A DNA stretch of 64,000 bases from Diadophis punctatus similis (Eukaryota; Chordata; Lepidosauria; Squamata; Dipsadidae): NCBI GenBank assembly GCA_023053685.1, contig JALIGW010000025.1, forward strand, positions 11,250,953 to 11,314,952, given 5' to 3'. Made by a program: the position numbers and the translations under genes. Below, in pieces: positions 1-13,284 of the stretch; position 1 is the stretch's first letter; each line of letters starts with the position of its first letter. A model generated the notes under the pieces. The model was given only the letters and a program-made list of their open reading frames with translations, searched no databases and was not told the DNA's origin.

Positions 1-1472
1 TCCCAGGTAAGGAGATGCAGGGTTTAGAGTAGAATATCTGAAGAAACACAGGATAAAGGAAACAAATGATGTTCCGTGCCTTAAGAAGTAACAATTTTTA
101 TTTCAGTGCTTTTGTGGATTGCTTCCACTTTAAGATGGATTTTATCAAGGTATTCACTAATGGAAGGCTGAAAGGAACAAGGATGATAAGAATATGCAAT
201 ATTGTATGAAAGGATTAGAAGCAGAGAGGAAACATTGGCCATAAAGAAAGCAACCACAGTGTCCTTGTCAGTTCTATATAATAAAAGCCAAGACCAGCAA
301 CACCTTATCTATAGTTGTGAGAAAGGAAAATGTTTACATGCACAGTTGCAGGAACAGAAAGGAGAGAAAATGGAAGACTTACCTGGCTTTAAGCCAATTA
401 AAAAACCAAAGTTTTATTTTATTCTTACGTCTACCCATCTTGCAAATATAACTGGATATCTAACAAAATTTAGAAACAATACAAAACAAGCAATAGCCAA
501 AAGCAAAGACAAGCATGCTTTGCCAACCAAAGAAACTAGGAACCAACCCATCTGGACTAAAGTATCCTCTTAACATTGAGACCTGGGAAAATAGCCAGTT
601 CTTAAGAGCTTTGCGAACTTAATCCTGGGTTGAGCCATAACAAAAGGCACTAAATAGAAATATATACCGGTATCTGTCCTAACTCAGTCTTCTATCTTTG
701 ATGTGACAGAAACTAACCTCTGATAAAAAGATAATGCAGGAAACTTGGTACTGGTGGCAAATAGTTCTTTTCTTTTTTTCATGTGTCTTAAAATCAGAAT
801 ATATTATTTCTATAATATTGCTTGGGGACTTCGTAAGTAGGTTTTACTACAAACTCTGCCTAGAATTTGACAAATTTTAATTGAGGAAGAGCTCACCCAA
901 AGATCCTACATAAGGTGTCTTCTGAAATGATAGGTTTGCTATTTGGCTTTTTTGGTACCTATTTTGCCACGTTTCCACAATGAAAGAGCTTTTGTTTAAC
1001 CTTTGACCTTGCAATACCAGCCCCCTCCCCAGCACAGGCTACCTTTCCTCCACAATAGCAAAATCAAAACTATAACCTGTGCAGTAATGGTCACTGAAGC
1101 TTAAATATATCTGGAAAGTCACTGTTGAATGTACAAAATGTTAATAATTAAGCAAGTGATTACACTGTATTGCTGACTAAAGTATCAAGAGTATTTGAGA
1201 ATATGTACACTAGGAGAAACTAAATAGCTCTAATTATTCTGAACTAAAAATATCTGAATTAAATTCTGCTTTAGCAAAAACAAGACTAAATAGAAGTTGC
1301 AGAAAACACAGAATTTTCTTTGACCTCATTCTTTTAGACAGAAAATCAGAGAACATCTCAAGTGGATTAGGAAGGTATGAATTCATTCACATTTATGGGA
1401 CTTGCCAAAAAAGATTACAGTATGGCATTCTCTTTTTCAGAATGCCAGCCAAACAGCCATGACATTTGTGCA
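1..1472. other. AT-rich unique DNA, no gene recognised
   Basis: No repeat family or conserved protein is recognisable. The longest open frame (202-573, plus, 123 codons) has no familiar motif, uneven composition and no splice or promoter context, so I treat it as chance. Confidence 0.6.
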
Positions 1473-2415
1473 TACCGTATTTTTCGGAATATAAGACGCA
1501 CCGAAGTATAAGTTTTATAACCTTAGTTTTAGGAGAGGAAAACAAGGAAAAAAGGCCTCTGCCTCCAAGCAATTTGCCAAACAGCACAGATTATATACAC
1601 TGTTTGCTGTGTATTTCTGTGCATGTGTGCCCGACCCATAAAAATAGCAAAAAATTGGAGAACTGTACATTATGCCAGAAAGTTTTCTTAAATGTAGTCA
1701 CACTAACTTCTCCCAATTATTTAAATAGATCTACTCGAAGGTATGTCAGGATTTAACTCTAATACTAAACAGGACATGGTTACATTTCAGACTATACTTG
1801 TACAGAGCTGTTAAAATTAATTAAAATTTCTGGAAGTATACATTATTCTCTATTATTTAAAAGAAGATGCAATAGCACTGGGCCTCTTCAGAGCAAGCAT
1901 TTATTTTAAAAAGCTTCTTTATTTTGTTAAGTTGTCTAGAACAGGGGTCTCCAACCTTGGCAACTTTAAGACTTGTGGACTTCAATTCCCAGAATTCCAC
2001 AGCCAACAAAGCAAATAATAAAGCAGTCAGCAAAGCAAATAATAAAGCAGTCTTTAAAAAATAAGTCTAATAATTTGAACAGTCTACAGACATTTATAGT
2101 TATTCACTTACCCCCTTGCATCCAGTTCAGCAGAAAATAAAAATCTGTGAGTCTCTCCCAGCTATTTGCCTCTTTGCAGCTAGTTTCAGTTTCATTTTAG
2201 CACGTGGCAAATCAGCTGGGGATCGGGAAGCTGCTAATGACTTGCTTGTCTTAACAGGCTCTTCCCTGTTTGCTGCAAGCAGGTAAATTGCTGGAAGACA
2301 GAGGCCAAAGGGTGGCTTGGTGGCTGGGGCTACAATCAGTGTATAAGACACACCCAAGTTTTCACCCTCTTTTGGGGGGTAAAAAGGTGTGTCTTATACT
2401 CCGAAAAATACGGTA
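1473..2415. mobile_element. TA-flanked MITE, CCGTATTTTTCGGA family, with internal insertions
   Basis: The left end reads TA-CCGTATTTTTCGGAATATAAG and the right end is its inverted counterpart, CTTATACTCCGAAAAATACGG-TA. Terminal inverted repeats are about 25-30 bp and both sides carry TA, as expected for a Tc1/mariner-like or other TA-targeting MITE. The 0.9 kb interior is unusually long and includes a fragment of a hAT-type repeat (CAGGGGTCTCCAACC at 1942) and a short tandem duplication of AAGCAAATAATAAAGCAGTC at about 2015-2052. No transposase is visible. The same family appears at 24106-27011. Confidence 0.7.
1942..2006. mobile_element. truncated hAT MITE (CAGGGGTCTCCAACC type)
   Basis: It begins CAGGGGTCTCCAACCTTGGC and matches the left arm of the element at 27218, including the CTTGTGGACTTCAATTCCCA segment. 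The right end is missing. It sits inside the MITE at 1473-2415. Confidence 0.6.
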
Positions 2416-3703
2416 TGTGTTTTGTGTGGTTGGTGCCAATTGGCTACATAAGGATTTATAAATAGTGAATTCATTATTAGTTATTAAATATTCTTCTTAT
2501 AGCTGGGAAGAGCAGATGGGAATTAGCCATGTAAGTGCCTGTGTTCACCAACAGGTAGATTGTGGCCTAAATCTAACTTAGAATCATGGGCTAAGAGAAA
2601 TGTTTTAGGCAACACTAAGAGAGGCTATCATACTATTTTATTTCTTAGAGGAGCAAAGTAAGTTTTATTTCTATTTATTGGAGTAAAATATAAAATTTAA
2701 AACATTCAAATAACCATTCATAAAAATAAACTGACATTTATGAATAAATCGCATGTCAGATAATACTTGGGTCAAATTCTGAGATTATATTTTCAGTGAG
2801 TGAAGTTCTGAAATGTTATCTTTGATGGGAAAGATGCTTCTATGACAGCTGGTCCTTTTTTAACTGAACTATTCAAATATCTTTTTGTCTAAATATCTGC
2901 ATGGCTGTTCCTCCTCTACAAATGATTTTGCTTTTTAAAACAACCTGAATGGTATATTTCTCAATATTGAAATACATATTCCTCTTCACCTCTTAATTGA
3001 CAAAGCAATTGAATCATTACTCAGTAAATCTATCTCCTTGTATCAAGGAACTTCGCTGGTAATTTTTCACAAGTTTGGGCTAGCTGTTTTTTAAAACATC
3101 TGGCATACTTTATTGATGGGTAAGATTTGAAGCTGCTCTCTCAGAATAATTGCTGTTGGTTTGTTTTCTAGCCATGTGACACAAACAACATCCTGGATCC
3201 ATCCCGTCACTAATGTACTTGCCTTGTCATGCTTGGAAGGGAACGAGGATGATGGTTTCAGAGAACTTCCGGATCCCCAAACCTGAGATCATAGATGAAA
3301 GACAACCTGTTTCCAACAGTTTATTCATCAACAGAAATAAATTAAAGCTTAGTTATTGTTTCTGTACAACAGATTTTCAGGATAAACAACTGCCCTCACA
3401 AGATCAGTATTATACAGAAGAACAAGTTTCATATTCCAAGAGCTTAATTTTAATATTGTTTACGTCCTTCCCATTACAAATTCATATTCTTTGCAAATCA
3501 ACCATGAATATCTTCTTCCTGATAATTATTGCTGGTAACAGATGATATCTGGCCCAAGAGCTGAATTCTTTCCTATTGTACGTTATTCAATAGTGCTGAG
3601 TCCCTCAAGCTAGTCCTACCATGAGGTAGATTTAAAAGACTAGGGTCAGAAAGTTTGGGGGTATAGAAAGGTAACAAAAACAGTTGCTGATTTGGGGGTT
3701 TTG
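2416..3703. other. AT-rich unique DNA, nothing recognised
   Basis: No SINE boxes, terminal repeats or protein motifs were seen. Open frames such as 3213-3545 (plus, 110 codons) resemble no known family. Confidence 0.55.
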
Positions 3704-3926
3704 TTTTGGTGCCTTTGAGTCAACATTGATCCTAATGACACTTTGGACAAGTCCCTGAAGGTTTTTTTGGCAAGATTTTGGAAGTGGTTCCCTCTTGCCT
3801 TCTTCCTAGGGCTGAGAGAGACTGGCCCAAAGTCACCCCGCTGGCTTTGTGCCTAAGGCAAGACTAAAATCCACCGTCTAGATTTCTAGCCTTGTGCCTT
3901 CACCACTTCATTAGATTGGCTCTCCA
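3704..3926 (-). mobile_element. tRNA-derived SINE (GAGCCAGT...GACTCRAAGGCACAA type), antisense
   Basis: Read on the minus strand it starts with a degenerate tRNA-like head (GGAGAGCCAATCTAATGAAG), then a body with CTTGCCTTAGGCACAAAGCC and CAGTCTCTCTCAGCCCTAGG, and ends with GACTCAAAGGCACC. The same order recurs at 38003-38441 and 44981-45198, so these form one family. It is divergent and has no clear target duplication. Confidence 0.6.
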
Positions 3927-5058
3927 GTTATTTACTTAGCTATTGCATTTTTACTGGAAGAGATGTGGGGGAGGGGTGTCGCTTAAAAATATACTTCCTA
4001 GGATATCTTTGAGGAATTTCCACTGGAGTTGGGTAACCAGTCAGCACTATTTGTTCTCCTACGGTAGATCTGGAAATATCAGCCTAGCCACTCTTTATAC
4101 CTGATAGAGTAAGCTGTAGTTCACCAAAGCTTATGGCGTTTAATAAAGTGTATTAGTCAGAAAAGATGCTACCAGGCTCTTTCTGACACTTTGCCACCAT
4201 AGACTGGCATGGCTGTCTTAATGTCTCTACCAAATTAATGATGTATCTGTTGTGCAACTCTTTAGTTCCATATGTTTCCAAACAGTTATCAATACATAAA
4301 CGTAAGTAATTAGCAGAGCAGTTTTATCTTATGCTCAGCCATAGTAATATTTCAGCAATCTGGAGATGTTTGTTTTTTTTAAAAAAAAAACCTGTTAATT
4401 AATAGCTCTTCAGAAGTAGATCGCTATGTCCAGTGTATTTCTTTATCCTAGCATCATATTGCTGGTCAGATAAGTTCCAGTCGCTTCACATTTTTTACTG
4501 ACGTGTAATGAAAGCAGATTTTCTGTTTAAAAGCAAAATATTTTCCAGCCTTGACTTTTTTTATATAAGTTACAACATGTATTTCATTATGCAGGCAAAT
4601 GGAATATGTAGTCTTAAGATAATAGTGCCTTAGCTGTTTGTAAGTATTAGTAATGTTCTTAATAGTTTTTATAACAAAATTAGCCTAATTTTTAACTTTT
4701 TTTATTTCCCATATTATAAGCCTTCACAATTTTTTACCTTTTGTCTTTGCACATAATTATAATAGGCTAATGAGAGACATTGTACTGTCATTGCATTCAA
4801 TGTTAATAGATGAATAAATGATATTTCTTTCAAGGTTTTAAAGTTTGAAGTATTTAGTCTTCTCAAAGCTGTGATTAGGAATCACAAGAGCTAGAAATTT
4901 TACTATAGCAGATTATAGTAACTTGCTAGCTGTGGACTAAGGGGCATATTCCAAAACACATGCTTAACAAGCCAAAATCAACCAAAAGTTATTTATAAAT
5001 TGGGGGATTTATCTATTTCCAAAGTGTACAGTACTTGCATTCCCTTTGTCCTGTATAT
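3927..5058. other. AT-rich unique DNA, nothing recognised
   Basis: Contains a T8A10 homopolymer junction at about 4373-4390. No gene or repeat family was seen. Confidence 0.55.
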
Positions 5059-5267
5059 CAGTGGTCCCCAACTTTTCTGCCATTAGGGGCCTGGTTTCAG
5101 AAGAAAAATTGTCGACTGGGGGCTGGGGTGGGAATGATTTTGTGTACAACCTAGATCCTGCACATGTGCAGATGAAGTTTCATTTGCTCACCTGCCACTT
5201 GGGCAGACCAGTTCCTAACAAGCCATAGACTGGTACCAGTCCGCAGCGTGAGGGTTGGGGACTCCTG
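5059..5267. mobile_element. hAT MITE, CAGTGGTCCCCAAC type, 209 bp
   Basis: Terminal inverted repeats are CAGTGGTCCCCAAC and GTTGGGGACTCCTG. A perfect 8 bp target duplication, CTGTATAT, lies at 5051-5058 and 5268-5275. No coding capacity. The internal sequence resembles the widespread vertebrate hAT MITEs beginning CAGNGGTCCCCAAC. Confidence 0.88.
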
Positions 5268-6360
5268 CTGTATATCAGTCAGTTGTTTCATGAAGTGCCT
5301 GACTTATGAGAGCAATAAATCAATTTATATATTGTAATGAAAGCCTGCTGGCAAGGGAAACATTTTGGAAATAACTTTGCCAACTAAAATTATATTAGGT
5401 AGCAGTCCAAGATATAATTTAGAGAAGATCCTTATCACCAACTTAGTACTTTTTTTGTGGTCACCATAGCATAGAAAGCCATCCCATCTAAGTACAGCTC
5501 CTACAAGCTGTGAAGGGCATCTCCCTATGATCATCCTAATGTGCCCCTTTGCAACAGCTGGCTTCTCTTCCTTGGCATCTCCTTGATTATAGTTGTTGTC
5601 AGGAAACTGTTGCCAGAGATTGTTGGTGTCAAAATCACCTGTTTTGTGGTCAAAGTGATGGGAGTTGTAGTACAACACAGATCTAGGAGACTACAATGTC
5701 CCTCTCTTAATGTTTGGGGTGAGGCAATGCAGGTAATGTTTATTTCTATTATCATCATCTTAGATATTTCATACACATTGCAGTCCATAGCTTCATAAAA
5801 CAGCTGTCATCTATATAGAGATGTGTTTTGTGCTGTGGTACTTACATAATTGATATGACATTTCAGTAATTACTGGGGGGGACACTTAATTTGTAACCCA
5901 TTCATAATAACAAGAATGATGAAATTGACATGTAAATGATCCAGAAGGAATTGCCAGAAGCTCCCAACTTAGTATTCTGACATTTGACTAGCAACATTGG
6001 CTCTGAAAGCCAAAAACAAACTCCCATGGAAACTGTCAGTGAATGTAATGTCTTTATTTTTATTTAAAGAACCCTCTTCAACATGATTCATGAAGAATCC
6101 CCATTTCAGTTTCTCTATTATGTGTCCTGATTTATGATTGCCCTTGACAGATGAAGGTGGATTTTAAAATGCTTACAGAGGTTTAAAACTTACCCCTCTC
6201 TAGAAAATCAGTTCCACTAGTCAGTCGCTCTTATGTTCGAAAGCTTTTCCTGATTTTTCAACTGAAACCTTCCTTTATTCCATGCCCCAGACTCTGTGAT
6301 AAGTGTAACTTTTCTCCATGGGACTGACAACTCTTCAAACTGACAGAGCACACTTAACCC
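5268..6360. other. unique DNA, nothing recognised
   Basis: Short open frames overlap on both strands at 5325-5798 but share no motif with a known protein. No repeat ends were seen. Confidence 0.5.
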
Positions 6361-6597
6361 AGGCAATAGCAATAGCACTTAGACTTATATACCGCTTCAT
6401 AGTGCTTTACAGCCCTCTCTAAGCGGTTTACAGAGTTCAGCATATTGTCCCCAACAATCTGGGTCCTCATTTTACCCACCTCGGAAGGATGGAAGGCTGA
6501 GTCAACCTTGAGCCGGTGAGATTTGAACAGCTGAACTGCTGAACTAGCAGTAGCCTGCAGTGCTGCATTTAACCACTGCGCCATCTTGGCTCTTCCC
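6361..6597 (-). mobile_element. tRNA-derived SINE with LINE-like tail, antisense
   Basis: On the minus strand: a tRNA-like head, GAGCCAAGATGGCGCAGTGG (box A-like TGGCGCAGTGG), a box B-like GTTCAAATCTC, a body with GTTGACTCAGCCTTCCATCC, and a tail with GTAAACCGCTTAGAGAGGGC and GCGGTATATAAGTC that resembles CR1/L2-type LINE 3' ends. Other copies lie at 13285, 58955 and 62976. A weak CTTAACCCA/CTTACCCA duplication flanks it. Transcription would be by RNA polymerase III. Confidence 0.85.
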
Positions 6598-6663
6598 TTA
6601 CCCATTCAGATCTCCTTAGCAATGATTCTGGCAGCAAACAATCACACTGAATCAAGGCTGTAT

Positions 6664-6911
6664 CAGGGGTGGGTTCCAGTTTTCTTTGCTGCTGGTTCGC
6701 TCAGTGATGCACCGCACGCATGTGCAGTGCTAAAAACACAGCTTTTGTGCATGCGCAGAAGCAAAAAACAAGATGGCGGCACCTATGATGCTGCCAAGAG
6801 AGCCAGTTCAGGGGCATGGCAGGCCTGGGTCACTGCCGGTTCTAGCAACCCAGGCTGCCAAGTTACTACCGGTTCTATTGAACCAGTCCGAACCGGGAGG
6901 AACCCCCTCTG
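6664..6911. mobile_element. hAT-like element (GGTGGGTT family), 248 bp
   Basis: It starts CAGGGGTGGGTTCC and ends GGAACCCCCTCTG. An 8 bp duplication, GGCTGTAT/GACTGTAT (7 of 8), flanks it at 6656-6663 and 6912-6919. The interior holds an NRF-1-like GCATGCGCAGAAGC and AAGATGGCGGC. It is the same subfamily as 54921-55157 in the opposite orientation. Confidence 0.88.
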
Positions 6912-9900
6912 GACTGTATGTTGAGAATACTGTCCTTAGCCACAAACCATGATATACCATAAGCCCTTCAAGCAGGTGGCAAGAGGGCTGTCAGGGAAAA
7001 CTAGGCATGGTTTGGGCACTGTAGCCAGTCTGTGTTTGGAATTGTGTATTTTTGTTGCCAGGCATCAATAGTGAAGAATATAACAAAGGCTTTCTTTTTT
7101 ATCCATTCTTTCTCTCCAACACTTTTTCTTACAGAACTAACTGGGAAAAAATAGGACAACTGTGTTTTGGGGTTTCCCATGATAAGTATAACTTGCATGT
7201 TTATCACTATGCAAGACAGGGTCTATTTGGGGATCAGTTTATTCTCTTCAGGTTAGTTGAATGAATCAACTAATTCCCTTGTTAGTATCCCATAAGATTC
7301 ATCTCCCGCAATTGTGATTAAGTGTGTTATGAAATCAGTGCCAGTTGGTATCAAGTTTTCCCCAGCATTCTTTTCAGAAAGCATTTTCCCCCCATCCCAC
7401 ATAACATTTAGTTTCAATACCATTATTGAGGAAGATGGGGAGGTCTAGAAACACAAGATATAAATAAATTAAACAAATAAAATTACCTTTACCTCGGGTT
7501 TTTTTCCCCACTGGAGGAAAAACTTCAGTTGTTGGCTTAAACAAAATCCTAATGATGACTTTTCCTCTCCAGAGTGAACATTCCAGCTTCAGAATCAGAA
7601 ATCTGAAATATTCTATGGTTCCTCTGTAAACAGAGAAGTTTCAACAGCAAAAACATAGACAAAGTGAAGTTTCCAGATATGTACTAATTGATATTAAAAG
7701 GCCAGGAAACAATTATGGAAATTAATGCTTCTTTCTCATATTTAGTTCTTGGGGGGGAAACAGTGTTTTCTGTCTCCAGATTTCATTATTGCTTATATTT
7801 CATCAAGTCAGTATCAACTCTTATTGACCAGATGGCTAAATCATCTCCAGGATTTGCATATGACCACTTCATGATCACTTCCACAGTCAGCCCTTGAAAT
7901 CATTGGATTGGCAGCAACTTAAGTTGTTTTGCTTCATTTCTCTTTCCTGGACTATTCCATCCAATTACCTTTTTCTCTCTGCTATTCTCAACTTTGACTT
8001 TCCACCTTCAACCATGCAGCGGTCCTCTTGGTCCCTGTGTTCTTCACTCGGTTCTCCCAGTAACACAGAAACATGGACTGCCACGAGACTTCATTACAGT
8101 TCTGTTAAGTCTTGAAAGATCCAATTGTTTTTTATTGGAGACAACTATGCTACAGACTTTGTCATCACTGATTATTTTAATTATCCTTACCCTTCCTTAA
8201 GAAGGAAAGATCAGTTGATTAAACAGAGGTCAGCTGCCATCTATTGCAAAATACAGGTAGTGCCTTAGTTGCTAGGCATGAACCAGATCTGAGTTCATGG
8301 TGGAAAGGATTGCTACAGAGCCACTGGGTCTTCTTTCACCAAGGGGGAGTAATTCAAGTTTGTCATGCAATCTCCATTAGGAATTGCATATGGGAATATA
8401 TAGGATGTAATCTCTTCTCCAAGTTCAAAAGTGGCAATATTCATAGTCATGTAACTTCCTCTTTTATAACTTAGTGTTTCCACCCTATGCCCGCATCGGA
8501 AGAAAGAAAATCCACTAGGGAATACTTGCAAAATTCCTCCTCCTCCTCCCATCTTTTGGTATTTTCTTCAGTTATTGGCACTCACATCAGGGAGAAGAGG
8601 GCAGAAGAATTTCAAAACCTGACAGACCAGTATAACAGGAGAACCAAAAGGTGAGATCTCAAAAGCACAAGTACATCCCAAAGCCATAATTGCTGTGGTT
8701 GGGAGGGACTGTCGTACAAGAGGAAATGAGTCAAACAGGCCACTGACATGCATGTGTCACAATGCAAGTCCAGCAAAGCTTCATCACAAGTCTGTTTCCC
8801 TGTTCAACCTGTCTCCTTCCACCTCAGATGGTCACCAACCATGCAAAGGTCTAGTGACAATCAAACAGGAAAAGCAAACTCTGCTTGCTTTTTGCATCCC
8901 TCAGGATAAACACCATGGATGATTAGAAAATCTCAGCCAGCACACAAACTGTTATGAAAAGGATGTGCTGTCCACACTAGCAATTTGTAATATCATCCAG
9001 CCGTTCTATGGGATGTCACTAAGGAAAACAAACTTTGTATTGATGTTTGGATGTCATTATAAATTAATAACGTTGAAATACACAATACAAAGTGCAACAC
9101 TTGGGGTAACAAGGATTAGGCACTCAATTCTTTTAAGACTGAGCTAATGGGAGGGTTCAGAACTGGTTTAACACATTCATGAACTTCATAACTTGATAAA
9201 CACATCCATGGTTTCTCTTGGTGCCAATATAGAAATAGCAGGTTGTTGCCATTTTCTGTCCCGTCCCCCCAACTTATCAATCTAATTCATAGCAGAGGTC
9301 CTAGAAACCCCATGGCCAAAGAAAAGGGGGGTCATCCTCCCCATCTCTTATTTTCATGGAGAAGATAATCTGGAGAAGAAAACACTCCATTCTGAGGGTA
9401 GGTAGCTCTACTCCAAGGAACATAGGCAGTCCTTGGCCTTACCTCAAAAGCTCTATGCTACAAATTAGTTCAGATCTCTGGCAAGAGAAATCTTTTCCTG
9501 TTCCAGCGACTTGCTGGATGGAAAGAAGATGGCGAAAAGGATAGGGATAGTAGGAAGAGAGAACAAATTCTACCTATCTTTTGACTCCTGCATTGTTGAC
9601 TGCCAATGCAGCCTCAAACATATTTCTACTAAAGTCGTATAGCCCACTATAGATATAAATTGCCTGCCTTATGCCACTAATCTTTATGGTGAGAAAATTG
9701 GTATCCCATAGAGAAAAGTCATCCTAGCCAAATCCTCCAGAGGCTGTCACGCCCCAATTCTCTTTCATTTTTTTTTAGATTTGTATATATCTACAAAGAA
9801 GGTTAGAAAGGTAGACGTTCATAGCCAGCTTGTAGTTTTTCCCACTAGCTCCTTTGTGCAACCAAATGCAATTTATCCTTACTATAGGCACAAGTGTTGC

Positions 9901-11483
9901 AAAACTAGATGTCTGAGCAAGGGAGATAATTCAGATATTCGATAAAAATACACAAGCATTGGAACATACTGTGCAGAAATGACAGATGATGTGAAACAGA
10001 TCTTGTGATACTGGGATTTCCACTGTTCATTGCAAAGACTAGCTTTTAAAGATACTTTTTTCTAGGTCATACTACATTTGGGTAATGTTATTTTTATTGG
10101 GATTTGTGCCAGTAGTTGCTTGTTTATTTTGTTCTTGGATGAACTTTTTGGTTTTTCTTGTTAAAGCCTTTGTAAGCCTGGCCATTTTAATTTATTGTGA
10201 AAATATGTTTAATTCACCTATTGCAAAAATACAGCTTCCCCCCCCCCCCCCTATTTTTTTGCAGAGGGTTTTGTCTGTTTGTTTTGGCAGCTTAGAATTC
10301 AGCCCTGACATTTGCTAAATAAAAAAAGGAAGAAATCCATTAGAACTTGTCTTCTCTCAAATTCACCCCGAGGACTCAACTATTCTAGGGAGCATAATGC
10401 AATGTTTGGCATCTTTCCAAAGGATCATAAGACTTCAGTGAAGCCAAAAGATAAAGAAGCCACATTCAGTTATTATTTGGGGGGGGGGGGAGGGACAAAT
10501 AATTTTTCAGGTGAATATTCTCACCCTTGTGAAGTCGTGTGAGTTGCATCTGTGGAAAGGCTTCATCCTGCTCGACACTAAGAACCCCCTCAAACTCTCA
10601 CTGACATGCCTTTAATATCACCAGCAGCTGGCAAAATCATACCTTTAAAACCTCCGTCAAACAAATGTTATAACTGTTAACACAAAGGCGTTTCCACAAA
10701 TCTCAAAAGGCACTTTCCATCACACACTGAACTTTTGTAGACAAGAAAAAAAAGGGGGGGTGGCGTGGAACTGAGTTGGGTTGCAGCCAGTAAGGCACTT
10801 GAGGACTTGAAAGCCACCAAGACACTTCAGTATTTCATTAAGTAAGAAGGATTGAAATTAAACTCCTACAGAGCTGTTTACAAATGCATCCTTGGCAGCT
10901 TCAGACTGCAATCTGAAACTGTCACACCAGAAGGTTCTTATCAGTAGGAGAATTCAAAAACTGCAAGAGGTAATGAATCGTTTTTACCTATATCACTTTT
11001 GCGTGAAGCATATTGGCTAAACTCAATTAATTATACCCCACTCTGAATTCAATTTGCAATTCTAATAGAATTGCACACATCACATAACGCATCATCCTTT
11101 ACCTTCTTTCTCCGTCTCTTCAGATAGCTTTCAGAGAGAGATAAATTAATCACCAACCAGAGAGGAAGAAATCTAATAATTCCTAATGTTCTTGGCTTTG
11201 CCATCCACCGATCAACAATATTGACAAAGAGATGTTTTGCGCAAGGACCTAGCACATGTGCCACATTGGTTTAAAGGCTTATTATCCAAAAGCTGCCGTC
11301 ACAGGTGTGCCAACACAGCTAAAGCAAGATACAAAGAGACATTCTCCATCAAACATGACACAACTATTTACTTGCTGTTTCATTCAAGAGTTCAAGGTGG
11401 TTAATACATTGTTCCCTCATATTTTCTCCCAGTCAGCCTTTGAATTTGGTTGAAGTGTGAAACAGTGCCTGGTCCATTTAATG
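6912..11483. other. long unique stretch, no gene recognised
   Basis: I found no terminal repeats, SINE boxes or protein motifs in this 4.6 kb. Local oddities are a C run near 10237-10250 and a G run near 10481-10491. All open frames are under 80 codons and look like chance. Confidence 0.5.
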
Positions 11484-11845
11484 CAGTGGTTCCCAACCTG
11501 TGGTACGTGTACCACTAGTGGTATGCGAGGGCCTTCCAGGTGGTACGCGAACACTTTCGGGGTCATGAACGATTTTTAGTTAGTTATTTTTTACTTCACA
11601 AAAATGTTTACTGCCTAACACAAGATAATCTGGCAACGATTTGCAACTGTTGCCACACGCCACCCACCTGGTCCCAGCGGCCTGAGAATCCAGTTGCTGG
11701 ATGCGCGGGGCCAAAAAAGGAATGGTACAATTATGGAAATAAAGTGATATCTGATCGAATTTAGTTTCTCTGGAACCAGGTGGTACGCAGCGACTGTACG
11801 GGACCTCCAAGTGGTACTCGATCACAAAAAGGTTGGGAACCACTG
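11484..11845. mobile_element. hAT MITE, CAGTGGTTCCCAACC type, 362 bp
   Basis: The ends are CAGTGGTTCCCAACCTGTGG and GGTTGGGAACCACTG, nearly perfect inverted repeats. A perfect 8 bp duplication, ATTTAATG, lies at 11476-11483 and 11846-11853. The interior repeats the word GGTGGTACGC near both ends. No transposase. Confidence 0.92.
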
Positions 11846-12451
11846 ATTTAATGGCTGAGAGTGGAGTAGTTGTTGGATTTCCCTGGTGCCTATCCAACAC
11901 TTTTAACAATTTCACCAAACTGGATCGACATGACATTGTATGACATTATTAGCTAGTTGATTAAGGAAGTGCTCAGAGGCTTAAAACATATACCAATTAA
12001 AATAAAAGCAGAAATAAAGCAGGTAAGCCAAGCATTGACTATTCGGCACTTCCAACATTAGATTGAAGAGACCAGAAGTGTAGGGTATTATAGTCTGTGG
12101 TCAATTACCACAGAGCCATAATTTCCTCATCCAAGTGGCTAGTTGGGCTGTGGGCTTAACCACATTGGTAGCCAGCACTGGTTCATGCTCATGATTCATT
12201 AATCGTTTAACCGTACAATCAAAGAGAAAATTTATTCAGCCAACTAAAGGCAACTTTCTCCAAGTTAAATCCGCTGAGACATCTTATGGGACTTAATAAA
12301 AGGATTGACTTGGCCAACTTTTAAATTACTGTTGCATGCAATAACCACCACAGCTCTGTAGAAAATAATGCAAGAAACCATACCTTTTGCATGGGGACAT
12401 CTACATGGTAGGTCAGAGTGTTAAATATATCCTCCACAGTTTCCTCTAACA

Positions 12452-12890
12452 CAGTGATGGCGAACCTTTTTTTCCTCGGGTGCCAAAAGCGCGTGTGCGC
12501 GCGCTATTGCGCATGTGCGAGTGCCCACACCCATGTCTGTTCAGTGCCTGGGGAGGGCGAAAATGGCCTCCCTGCCCTCCCCGGAGGCCCTCTGGAGGCT
12601 GGAAACAGCCCATTTCCCAACTTCTGGTGGGCCCGGTAGGCCCATTTTTCGCCCTCCCCAGGCTCCAGAGGCTTCCCTGGAGCCTGGGAAGGGCAAAAAC
12701 GCCCTCCCCTGTCCCCCCGGAGGCCCTCCGGAAGCCGAAAATGCCCTCCCAGAGCCTCTGTGTGACCCGAAAATCAGCTGACTGGCACACACATGCATGC
12801 TGGATCTGAGCTAGGGCAACGGCTCGCGTGCCGGCAGATATGGCTCCATGTGCCACCTGTGGCACGCGTGCCATAGGTTCGCCATCACTG
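12452..12890. mobile_element. GC-rich hAT MITE, CAGTGATGGCGAACC type, 439 bp
   Basis: The ends are CAGTGATGGCGAACC and GGTTCGCCATCACTG, with a perfect 8 bp duplication, CTCTAACA, at 12444-12451 and 12891-12898. Subterminal GTGCCACCTGTGGCACGCGT forms a further dyad. The core is very GC-rich, with repeated CTCCCC/GGAGGCC words, and gives long but meaningless open frames on both strands (up to 142 codons). Base composition is strikingly unlike the flanks. Confidence 0.92.
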
Positions 12891-12898
12891 CTCTAACA

Positions 12899-13174
12899 TA
12901 TATTCCGTTAGAGCCACTCTCCCCAATCTCCCAGAGACTCTTTCACTGGGAAGAAGATTTAGACTGCAGACCAAGATTGATACTGAAATCAAAACCGTCT
13001 AGTTTCAAAACAGAGCAGTGAGGGGGACTATGACTCTACAACCCTCCATAACTTCCCATTATCTTAAGTGGAAGCCTTGGAGCGTCTGTTGGGAACCAAT
13101 GATCCGGCTAACTGGAATTCCCAGCATCTTTCTCTGCTGACCACGCCGGTGGAACTAGGGACATTGCCCTAGAC
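12899..13174. other. unique DNA, nothing recognised
   Basis: No repeat boundary or coding signal was seen. Confidence 0.5.
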
Positions 13175-13284
13175 CAGTGATAGTGAACTTATGACGTGTG
13201 TCAAAAATGGCATGCCATATTTAGGATGTTACTCCAGCATTCACCAACACCTGACAACTATTCTCAATAGCACACCCTGTTCTT
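13175..13284. mobile_element. hAT MITE remnant related to the 12452 element
   Basis: It starts CAGTGATAGTGAACTTATG, a diverged match to CAGTGATGGCGAACCTATG, and is preceded by CCCTAGAC. No matching right end or duplication was found; the SINE at 13285 interrupts or follows it. The GC-rich DNA at 13503-13700 (repeated CAGAGCCTC words) may be the continuing core, as at 31331-31470. Confidence 0.45.

Noticed and set aside
202..573. Plus-strand frame of 123 codons at the left edge
   Set aside because: No recognisable domain, poor codon pattern and no supporting signals.
6361..6597. tRNA gene suggested by box A and box B words
   Set aside because: The same words occur in at least four dispersed SINE copies with a shared non-tRNA body; none folds as a plain tRNA.
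12446..12874. Long open frames on both strands (up to 142 codons)
   Set aside because: They lie wholly inside a GC-rich hAT MITE with perfect ends; stop codons are rare there because of base composition.
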